Shown piece by piece: positions 1 to 5,427 of a DNA stretch of 6,408 nt. The notes beneath the pieces were generated by a model. It made no database searches. It was not told the origin of the DNA and worked only from the letters and a program-made list of their open reading frames with translations. The translations under genes were made by a program, and so were the position numbers. Within the stretch, counting starts at the first letter, position 1, and each line of letters starts with the position of its first letter. Source of the stretch: an uncultured Chthoniobacterales bacterium (GTDB lineage Bacteria > Verrucomicrobiota > Verrucomicrobiae > Chthoniobacterales > UBA10450); the NCBI GenBank assembly GCA_955652855.1, contig CATPCN010000108.1, forward strand, positions 1-6,408, written 5' to 3'.

Positions 1-8
1 ACAAGACG

Positions 9-479
9 GTGATCGAAGTGCAAGTGCGAGCAGTTTTGCCGACCAGCGGCGGGTGTGCGGTTTTTATCGGGAACAACGACAAGGTGTTCATCATTTATGT
101 CGATCAAACGGTCGGGAGCGCGATCACCATGTTCATGCGCGACATTCCGAAAGAGCGCCCGCTCACGCACGACCTGGTCGGCCATTTAATGACCGCGCTG
201 GGCGCTAAGGCTGAGCGGGTGATCATTAACGATCTGAAAAACGCGACGTATTACGCGCGAATGATCATTTGCGCCGAGAACGAATTGCAGCAGAAAAAAA
301 TCATCGAGCTCGATGCGCGGCCCAGCGATTGCATCGCAATGGCGACGCAACAGAAGGCGCCCATCTACGTGAGCCAGGAAGTTTGGGATGAAGTGGACGA
401 CATGAGCGATGTCCTGCGCAAGATGGAAGAGGAAGGCCTCAAGCCCGATCCAGAAACGGAGTCGAGCGAGGAAGAGTAG
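9..479 (+). CDS. Bifunctional nuclease (BFN/DUF151) domain protein, 5' end possibly cut
   Basis: The protein has the BFN (DUF151) fold, a small domain reported to have RNase and DNase activity in some members; the cellular role in most bacteria is unsettled. Family landmarks seen are RPLTHDL at about residues 50-56, the VIINDLKNATYYAR strand-turn-strand around 71-84, and the ARPSDCIAMA...APIYVS block around 103-123, which matches the family's RPSDAIxLA...API[YF]V signature. The tail after about residue 140 is acidic (ending SSEEE) and probably disordered. The first in-frame start visible is GTG at 9, but the frame stays open to the window edge (Lys-Thr codons just before), so the true start may be a few codons upstream. 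By comparison with a family member recalled from Thermotoga, only about 3-4 residues would be missing. The N-terminal third fits the family less well than the rest. The gene converges on ptsI across a 134-nt gap filled mostly by a hairpin repeat. Confidence 0.88.
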   Translation: MIEVQVRAVLPTSGGCAVFIGNNDKVFIIYVDQTVGSAITMFMRDIPKERPLTHDLVGHLMTALGAKAERVIINDLKNATYYARMIICAENELQQKKIIELDARPSDCIAMATQQKAPIYVSQEVWDEVDDMSDVLRKMEEEGLKPDPETESSEEE

Positions 480-491
480 CGGGCTCGAGAG

Positions 492-594
492 TGTCATCCC
501 GAGCCGCGCAGACGGCGAGGGATCTCACAAACGTTCGGCTGACGCGAGACCAACTGTGAGGTCCCTCGGTCGCCGCGGCGACCGAGGGATGACA
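492..594. repeat. 103-bp palindromic intergenic repeat, copy 1
   Basis: This element has the same length and orientation as the one at 5297-5399, with 97 of 103 positions identical when compared by eye. Its ends are inverted: TGTCATCCC at 492-500 against GGGATGACA at 586-594. An inner stem pairs 516-529 with 555-568, with one G-U wobble. Its right third is a perfect 28-bp palindrome (562-589). It lies between two convergent genes, ending 19 nt before the ptsI stop codon, so it could act as a bidirectional transcript end or mRNA stabiliser. No target-site duplication and no encoded protein are evident, and it is too short to be an insertion sequence. It could be a miniature non-autonomous element or a REP-like element; the sequence alone does not decide. 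Confidence 0.93.
562..589. other. Perfect 28-bp GC-rich palindrome within repeat copy 1
   Basis: The sequence from TCCCTCGG to CCGAGGGA reads identically on both strands, with CGCCGCGGCG at the centre. In RNA it would form a strong GC stem with a few central bases as the loop. A GCGTTTT stretch follows at 594-600 on the + strand, which could make it a weak intrinsic terminator for the upstream BFN gene. No T-tract follows it on the minus strand. The palindrome is directly visible; the terminator role is inference. Confidence 0.4.
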
Positions 595-613
595 GCGTTT
601 TCAATTCGTGCTG

Positions 614-2383
614 TTACCCCAACAGCTCTCCGTAATGTTGCTGCGCGACTTCGTTGCAGCGCGCCAGAATTTCCGAAGGCGTTTCCATGCGCAGCGCGTC
701 TTGCACGAGCTTCGTGCACTCGGGCATGGTGAGACTTTGCACGGCGCGCTTCACGCGCGGCACGAGCGACGCGCCGGCGCTCAACTCATCGACGCCGAGC
801 CCGAGCAATAACGGCGTAAGCACAATGTCGCCGGCCATTTCACCGCACACGCCCACCCAGATGTCATTCGCGTGCGCTGCGTCGGTGATCATTTTCAACA
901 AGCGCACGACCGCGGGATGCGTCGGCTCATAAAGATGCGCGATTCGTTCGTTCATGCGATCGACCGCGATTGCGTATTGAATGAGATCGTTCGTGCCGAT
1001 GCTGAAGAAATCGACTTCACGCGCGAGGATGTCGGCCGAGATTGCCGCGCTCGGCACTTCAATCATGGCGCCCACTTCGGTTTCATCGCTGAATGTCGAT
1101 CCAGCGCGGCGCAGCTCATTTTTGCATTCATCCAGGATCGACATGGCGCGGCGCAATTCATCCAGGCCGGAAATCATCGGGAACATGATTTTCACATTGC
1201 CGACGGCGCTGGCGCGAAGAATGGCGCGCAATTGCGTTTTAAAAATGTCGATCTGCTCGAGACAAAATCGGATCGCGCGCCAGCCGAGAAACGGATTCAG
1301 CTCGTCGCCAACCGCGACAGAGCCCGGCGCGAGTTTGTCGCCGCCGAGATCGAACGTGCGAATGATGAGCGGATTTGGCTGCACGCGCTCCGCCACTGTG
1401 CGGTAAGTTTCGAATTGTTCTTCCTCGTTAGGCAAAGTGGCGCGGTTGAGATAAAGAAATTCCGTGCGGTAAAGTCCGACGCCTTCTGCGCCATTCGCCG
1501 TCACCGCGTCGACGTCGGTCGGCAGCTCGATGTTGGCCGAAAGAACAATGTGCCGCCCGTCACGCGTAGTCGATTTGGTTTCGCGCAACCCGGTGAGCTG
1601 CTGTTCGACCTTGCCCTTTTTTTCCTCGAGCTCGCCGTAATGCCAGAGCGTCTCGGGCGTTGGATCGACAATGAGCAGGCCGTTGTAACCGTCGAGCAGG
1701 ACGTGCTGGCCGTTCTCCAGTTTTTGCGTCGCATCGTGCAAGCCGACGATCGACGGAATGTTGAGCGAACGCGCCATGATCGCAGTGTGCGAAGTGCGGC
1801 TGCCGAGATCGGTCGCAATGCCGAGCACGTTCTCGCGATTCATCGTCGCGGTGTCGGATGGCGCCAGATTGTGCGCGACCAAAATATGCGGCTCGGCGAT
1901 GGCGAGGAATGCTCTGGGCGCTTTGCCTTGCAGATTTCGAACGACGCGGCGCGTCACGTCCTGAATATCCATGGCGCGTTCGCGCAAATAAGGATCGTCG
2001 ATCTGGCTGAGGGTCTTGGCATAACCGCTCGCCACTTCTTGAAAGATAAATTCGACATTGCAAAGATCGGTCTCGAGTTTGCGCAGGACCTCATCGATCA
2101 AGGTGCGATCTTCGACTACGAGCAGATGCGCATCGAAAATGCCGGCGTCCTTTGCGCCGATCGCTTCCGCGATTTTTTGTTGCATCTCGAGAATTTGCGC
2201 GCGCGTTTGAATGAGCGCGGTCTCGAAGCGTCCGATCTCGTTCGCGATTTGCGACTTCTCGATCTTATAACGAACAACGTCGTCGAGATCATCGCGCACG
2301 ACGTGGATCGCGCCCCGGGCGATTCCCGGAGACGCGCCCACACCTTGGAAACGAATTTCCTGTCGCGTGTGATCGTCGCTCAT
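614..2383 (-). CDS. ptsI: Phosphoenolpyruvate-protein phosphotransferase (PTS Enzyme I)
   Basis: Enzyme I autophosphorylates on histidine with PEP and passes the phosphate to HPr in the cytoplasm. The 589 residues match the family length (about 570-590). The N-terminal part holds the HPr-binding helical subdomain and the phosphohistidine site DLGSRTSHTAIMAR (192-205), with active His199. The C-terminal PEP-binding barrel shows GLYRTEFL (303-310, Arg306), RTFDLGGDK (342-350), NPFLGWRAIR (363-372), MIEVPSA (440-446), SIGTNDLIQY (461-470) and GVCGEMAGD (511-519) with the general-acid Cys513. All catalytic residues I can place are intact. One oddity is Ser195, where the usual motif has a second Gly (GGRTSH). 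ATG 2383 is the start because an in-frame TAG lies five codons upstream (2398-2396). No Shine-Dalgarno is visible. The gene is the third in the hprK-ptsH-ptsI operon, 47 nt after ptsH. Confidence 0.97.
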   Translation of the reverse strand: MSDDHTRQEIRFQGVGASPGIARGAIHVVRDDLDDVVRYKIEKSQIANEIGRFETALIQTRAQILEMQQKIAEAIGAKDAGIFDAHLLVVEDRTLIDEVLRKLETDLCNVEFIFQEVASGYAKTLSQIDDPYLRERAMDIQDVTRRVVRNLQGKAPRAFLAIAEPHILVAHNLAPSDTATMNRENVLGIATDLGSRTSHTAIMARSLNIPSIVGLHDATQKLENGQHVLLDGYNGLLIVDPTPETLWHYGELEEKKGKVEQQLTGLRETKSTTRDGRHIVLSANIELPTDVDAVTANGAEGVGLYRTEFLYLNRATLPNEEEQFETYRTVAERVQPNPLIIRTFDLGGDKLAPGSVAVGDELNPFLGWRAIRFCLEQIDIFKTQLRAILRASAVGNVKIMFPMISGLDELRRAMSILDECKNELRRAGSTFSDETEVGAMIEVPSAAISADILAREVDFFSIGTNDLIQYAIAVDRMNERIAHLYEPTHPAVVRLLKMITDAAHANDIWVGVCGEMAGDIVLTPLLLGLGVDELSAGASLVPRVKRAVQSLTMPECTKLVQDALRMETPSEILARCNEVAQQHYGELLG

Positions 2384-2386
2384 CGC

Positions 2387-2405
2387 GTTGCCAGACTAAG
2401 GCAAC
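2387..2405 (-). promoter_or_regulatory. Small hairpin just before the ptsI start codon
   Basis: GTTGCC (2387-2392) and GGCAAC (2400-2405) are perfectly complementary around a 7-nt loop. In the ptsHI transcript this stem ends three bases before the ptsI ATG, where a ribosome-binding site would sit, and no Shine-Dalgarno is visible there. It could reduce or tune ptsI translation relative to ptsH. A six-pair stem can arise by chance, so the role is speculative. Confidence 0.3.
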
Positions 2406-2415
2406 TGTCAACTCG

Positions 2416-2427
2416 CGAAAGCTTTCG
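2416..2427. promoter_or_regulatory. 12-bp perfect palindrome in the ptsH-ptsI gap
   Basis: CGAAAGCTTTCG is an uninterrupted palindrome starting four bases after the ptsH stop codon. Having no loop, it resembles a DNA-binding dyad more than an RNA hairpin. I cannot match it to a known operator. Short palindromes occur by chance, so it is listed only as a visible structure in an otherwise featureless 47-nt gap. Confidence 0.25.
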
Positions 2428-2430
2428 GAG

Positions 2431-2739
2431 TCAATCTTCGTTAAAGCGCGCTTTTATGAGCTCCTCGAGCTCCGCCATCGCCTTGTCGGCATCGGGGCCA
2501 TCGCAGCAAATTTGCAGCTTCGAACCTTGCCCGGCCGCCAGCATCATCAAACCCATGATGCTTTTGCCGTTCACTTTCTCACCGTCCTTGCTCACCCAGA
2601 CTTCGGTGCGGTAACGGCTCGCAATCCGGACGAACATCGCCGCGGGCCGCGCGTGCAAACCGAGACGATTCACGATCGTGATTTCCTTCTCGATCTTTTC
2701 TCCGCGTGCCGCGGCGCCTCTTCGATTCAGCAAACCCAT
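2431..2739 (-). CDS. ptsH: Phosphocarrier protein HPr with short N-terminal extension
   Basis: HPr is the small cytoplasmic phosphocarrier between Enzyme I and sugar-specific EIIA domains. Counting from the ATG at 2739, the 102-residue protein has the active-site motif NRLGLHARPA with His29 (canonical His15) and the regulatory-serine motif NGKSIMGLMML with Ser60 (canonical Ser46). The spacing between the two residues is exactly that of standard HPr. The SIMG context fits a substrate of HPr kinase, which is encoded immediately upstream. An extra stretch of about 14 residues (MGLLNRRGAAARGEK) precedes the usual first strand; typical HPr has 85-90 residues. GTG 2742 is an alternative start, but the AGGAG at 2749-2745 is five bases from the ATG and only two from the GTG, so I prefer the ATG. 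The junction with hprK is TGATG, suggesting translational coupling. Confidence 0.96.
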   Translation of the reverse strand: MGLLNRRGAAARGEKIEKEITIVNRLGLHARPAAMFVRIASRYRTEVWVSKDGEKVNGKSIMGLMMLAAGQGSKLQICCDGPDADKAMAELEELIKARFNED

Positions 2740-3734
2740 CACTTCTCCTTCGGCGACATTACATTGAGCAGGTTCTCGTTAAAATCCATCGCGCTGTTTC
2801 GGCCGAGCGCTTTCAACTTCTGGTCCATCGCCGCGACTTCGATCAAGCGCGCGATGTCCCGGCCGGGCCGGATCGGAATCGTGATGTGCGGCACTTGCAA
2901 TTTCAGGATTTCGTAAAATTCTCGATCGAGACCAATCCGATCCACCTCATCGAGCTCCTGCCAATCTTTCAACGTCACGACAAGATCGAGACGTTTCTCG
3001 ATTCGGATCGCGCCGATCCCGAAAATCGAAGCGACGTTGATGATGCCGATGCCGCGCACTTCCATGTGATAACGCGTCAGTTCCGGCGCGGTCGCCATCA
3101 GTTCGCGGCCTTCGAGCGATGTGATCCGCGTGACATCATCGGCCACGAGACTGTAGCCGCGCTCGATCAATCCGAGCACGCACTCGCTTTTTCCGATGCC
3201 GCTTTGGCCGCGAATCAAAACGCCGACGCCGAGAATGTCCACCATGCTGCCGAACTCGGTCACGGTCGGCGAAAAATCTACTTCGAGCGCGATCGTCGCC
3301 GCGTTGATGAACTTCATCGTGATCATCGGCGTGCGAAAAACGGCGATCTGCTCGCGCTCAGCAATCGCGCTAAGATCAGGCGTGAAATGCATTCCGCGCG
3401 AAATCACAATGCATGGAATCTTTTGCGCACAGAGCCCGCGAAATCGTCGTCGTCGCACCTGCGGCGACAAACTTTTCAAATACGTGCACTCCGCTGCGCC
3501 GAGCACCTGCACGCGTTTCTCGGCGAAGTAACTGTAGAAACCGGAGAGCGCGAGGCCCGGACGATTGATGGTAGGCTCGCGAATCTTGCGATGAAATCCG
3601 ACGCGTTTCCCTTCGAGCTTGAGATGCAATTTCTCAGCGTGCGCATTGTAAAAACTCTCAACCGTCACGACCGGAACATTTTTCCGCTGTTCGCTTCCGG
3701 AGCTGATTGTTTGGGTGGTTGATCGTTGCGCCAT
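2739..3734 (-). CDS. hprK: HPr kinase/phosphorylase
   Basis: This bifunctional enzyme phosphorylates the regulatory serine of HPr and reverses the reaction by phosphorolysis, linking metabolic state to carbon regulation. Its 331 residues comprise an N-terminal domain (to about 145) and a C-terminal P-loop kinase domain, the full two-domain form rather than the short alphaproteobacterial one. Seen are Walker A GQSGIGKSE (176-184), LVADD (196-200) with the catalytic Asp pair, the family signature MEVRGIGIINV (224-234), IGAIRIEKR (240-248) and the C-terminal loop PIRPGRDIARLIEVAAM (287-303). The odd point is Phe161 in TEFGSMVD, where the Bacillus and Lactobacillus enzymes have a conserved His (H140 in HGVLVD). 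About 19 extra residues precede the usual N-terminus; GTG at residue 23 is an alternative start. No Shine-Dalgarno precedes ATG 3734. It is first in the operon and divergent from gatB. Confidence 0.96.
   Translation of the reverse strand: MAQRSTTQTISSGSEQRKNVPVVTVESFYNAHAEKLHLKLEGKRVGFHRKIREPTINRPGLALSGFYSYFAEKRVQVLGAAECTYLKSLSPQVRRRRFRGLCAQKIPCIVISRGMHFTPDLSAIAEREQIAVFRTPMITMKFINAATIALEVDFSPTVTEFGSMVDILGVGVLIRGQSGIGKSECVLGLIERGYSLVADDVTRITSLEGRELMATAPELTRYHMEVRGIGIINVASIFGIGAIRIEKRLDLVVTLKDWQELDEVDRIGLDREFYEILKLQVPHITIPIRPGRDIARLIEVAAMDQKLKALGRNSAMDFNENLLNVMSPKEK
2745..2749 (-). promoter_or_regulatory. Shine-Dalgarno AGGAG of ptsH, inside hprK
   Basis: The minus strand reads GAAGGAGAAGTGATG, with AGGAG at 2749-2745 inside the last codons of hprK. 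Its five-base spacing favours the ATG at 2739 over the GTG at 2742 as the ptsH start. It is the only clear Shine-Dalgarno I see before any start in the window. Confidence 0.75.
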
Positions 3735-3823
3735 GGCCCAAAATTATCTTTAGTCTCTTAAGCGCGGCATTTCCACTCTCGCGTTGCGATTGTCATGTCT
3801 TCGATTCAGACTGCGACTGTAAA
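3735..3823. promoter_or_regulatory. Divergent promoter region between hprK and gatB
   Basis: This 89-nt gap lies between two divergent start codons, so it must hold the promoter for hprK-ptsH-ptsI and probably the one for gatB, unless either lies inside the opposite gene. It is more AT-rich on the hprK side. No strong -35/-10 pair is visible for gatB: a TTGCGA at 3784-3789 has no good partner 16-18 bases downstream. I see no operator I can name. Confidence 0.6.
3743..3748 (-). promoter_or_regulatory. Possible -10 box for hprK
   Basis: The minus strand reads GATAAT, five of six bases matching TATAAT. It lies eight bases before the hprK ATG, so transcription would begin at or next to the start codon and give a leaderless or nearly leaderless mRNA. 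That would fit the absence of a Shine-Dalgarno. No convincing -35 hexamer lies 16-18 bases upstream, so the call is weak. Confidence 0.25.
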
Positions 3824-5275
3824 ATGAATTACATCACGACGATCGGGCTTGAAGTGCATGTGCAGCTGAAGACGCGCTCGAAAATGTTTTGCGCGTGTCC
3901 TGTCGAGTTTGGCGCCGAGCCCAACACGCACACTTGTCCGACGTGTCTCGGATTGCCGGGCGCGTTGCCGGTGATGAATCATGAGGCGCTGCGCATGACG
4001 GTGCTCACCGGCTTGATGCTCGGCTGCGACATCGCGCCCATCTGCAAGTTCGACCGGAAAAATTATTTCTACCCGGACATGCCGAAGAATTATCAGATCT
4101 CGCAGTACGATATGCCGCTTTGCGAAAACGGCAGCGTGCCGCTACACGATCTCGCGTATCCAAAGGACGCGCAGAAAAACATCGCGACGCCGGACAAGGA
4201 AGTGCACCTGGTTCGGATTCACCTCGAAGAAGATGTCGCGAAAAGTTTTCATTTCAAAACGAGCACCGGCATCGATTTCAACCGCGCCGGCACGCCGCTC
4301 ATGGAGATCGTCACGCAACCGGAAATTAATTCGCCCGAGGAAGCCTTCGCGTTTCTGACTTCGCTCAAACAAATCCTGATCTACGGCGGAGTAAGCGATG
4401 CGGACATGGAGAAAGGGCAGCTGCGTTGCGATTGCAACATTTCGGTGCGGCCCGAAACGCAAGGCGACTTCGGCGCTAAGATCGAGATAAAAAATATGAA
4501 TTCGATCAGCGGCGTGCGTCGCGCGCTCGCATTTGAAATTCGCCGGCAGACCGAAGCGCTCTGGCGCGGCGAAAAGCTGCAGCAGGAAACGCGCGGCTGG
4601 GATGATGCGACGGCCGAAACTTTTCTCATGCGCACAAAAGAATCGGCGCATGATTATCGTTATTTTCCCGATCCCGATCTCGTGCCGGTGAAAAGCGAAA
4701 TTTTGCTCGCGGACGCGCGCAAACGCGTTCCGGAATTGCCGAAGGCCAAGCGCGCGCGCTTCGTCGAGCAATACGAAGTCAGTCCGTATGATGCCGGCGT
4801 GCTCGCGAACGATCTCGATCTTGCGCGCTATTTCGAAGCTGCGGCAAAGAAGGCGCGCAAACCGAAAAACGTGGCGAACTGGATCTTAAACGATCTGCAA
4901 AGCGCGCTCGGGAGTGCGAACAAAACGATCAACGATTGTCCGATTCCGCCGGAAGCGCTCGATGAGCTCGTCAATTTAATCGACAGCGGAAAAATCAGCG
5001 GCAAACAGGGCAAGGAAGTTTTCGCGGAAATGTTCACGAGCGGGAAGAGTGCGGCTGCCGTCGTGAAAGAAAAGGGGATCGAGCAGTTGAGCGATGCGGG
5101 TGCGATCGAAACGCTTTGCGATCAAATCATCGCCGCGAATCCGAAACCGGCGTCGGATTTCAAAGCCGGCAATGCCGCGTCGCTGAATTTTCTTAAAGGT
5201 CAGGTCATGAAACTTTCGAAAGGTCAGGCCAATCCGCAGCTCGCGGGAGAAATCTTGGAGCGAAAGCTGAAGTAA
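3824..5275 (+). CDS. gatB: Aspartyl/glutamyl-tRNA(Asn/Gln) amidotransferase subunit B
   Basis: GatB is the kinase and tRNA-binding subunit of GatCAB, which converts Glu-tRNA(Gln) or Asp-tRNA(Asn) to the correct amidated form in the cytoplasm. The 483 residues match the usual length. Seen are IGLEVHVQL (7-15), the zinc-site cysteines Cys23, Cys25, Cys38 and Cys41 in FCAC...CPTCLGLPGALP, GTPLMEIVTQPEI (156-168), EIKNMNSISG, and HDYRYFPDPDL (276-286). The C-terminal YqeY-like tRNA-binding domain (roughly 335-483) carries the GQVMKLSKGQANPQL signature from about 459. ATG 3824 is chosen because MNYITTIGLEVH aligns with family N-termini; an upstream in-frame ATG at 3707 would overlap hprK and add 39 unrelated residues. 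No Shine-Dalgarno is visible. gatA and gatC are not adjacent, so they must lie elsewhere. Confidence 0.97.
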   Translation: MNYITTIGLEVHVQLKTRSKMFCACPVEFGAEPNTHTCPTCLGLPGALPVMNHEALRMTVLTGLMLGCDIAPICKFDRKNYFYPDMPKNYQISQYDMPLCENGSVPLHDLAYPKDAQKNIATPDKEVHLVRIHLEEDVAKSFHFKTSTGIDFNRAGTPLMEIVTQPEINSPEEAFAFLTSLKQILIYGGVSDADMEKGQLRCDCNISVRPETQGDFGAKIEIKNMNSISGVRRALAFEIRRQTEALWRGEKLQQETRGWDDATAETFLMRTKESAHDYRYFPDPDLVPVKSEILLADARKRVPELPKAKRARFVEQYEVSPYDAGVLANDLDLARYFEAAAKKARKPKNVANWILNDLQSALGSANKTINDCPIPPEALDELVNLIDSGKISGKQGKEVFAEMFTSGKSAAAVVKEKGIEQLSDAGAIETLCDQIIAANPKPASDFKAGNAASLNFLKGQVMKLSKGQANPQLAGEILERKLK

Positions 5276-5296
5276 GTGCGCATTCTATTGCCGCTT

Positions 5297-5399
5297 TGTC
5301 ATCCCGAGCCGCGCAGACGGCGAGGGATCTCACAAACGTTCGTATGACGCGAGACCAACTGTGAGATCCCTCGGCCGCCGCGGCGACCTCGGGATGACA
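5297..5399. repeat. 103-bp palindromic intergenic repeat, copy 2
   Basis: This is the same element as at 492-594, in the same orientation 4,805 bp further on, with six differences by eye. Here the terminal inverted repeats are perfect over 12 bp (5297-5308 against 5388-5399), and the inner stem pairs perfectly over 14 bp (5321-5334 against 5360-5373). The right-hand palindrome that is perfect in copy 1 has three mismatched pairs here. It begins 21 nt after the gatB stop codon and ends 28 nt before the glycerate kinase start, so it would lie in any read-through transcript and could end gatB transcription or shape the downstream 5' leader. No target-site duplication or T-tract is evident. Confidence 0.93.
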
Positions 5400-5427
5400 G
5401 TTGTGGCAACGCGATCCATCGTGCGTT

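Noticed and set aside
409..732. Open frames of 64-107 residues across the repeat and the end of ptsI
   Set aside because: They run through the palindromic repeat and the antisense of ptsI and have no family motif. Their continuity comes from GC-rich repeat sequence.
2406..2411. A perfect TTGACA on the minus strand upstream of ptsI, as a -35 box
   Set aside because: At 16-18 bases spacing the -10 position overlaps the ptsI start codon and reads ACGCGA-like sequence, so no promoter is supported.
872..2614. A 580-residue open frame on the + strand opposite ptsI and the end of ptsH
   Set aside because: It is antisense to genes with complete family motifs, shows no recognisable domain and is rich in Arg, His and Ala. 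The bias of the real genes toward G/C third bases keeps stops out of this antisense frame.
2706..3722. A 338-residue open frame on the + strand opposite hprK
   Set aside because: It mirrors hprK almost end to end, has no recognisable motif, and hprK is certain from its Walker A and signature motifs.
3707..3823. N-terminal extension of gatB from the in-frame ATG at 3707
   Set aside because: The 39 extra residues do not resemble GatB, would overlap the 5' end of hprK and run through the divergent promoter region. MNYITTIGLEVH at 3824 is the normal family N-terminus.
492..5399. CRISPR array or transposon ends
   Set aside because: There are only two copies 4.8 kb apart with ordinary housekeeping genes between them, no regular spacers, no cas gene and no transposase.
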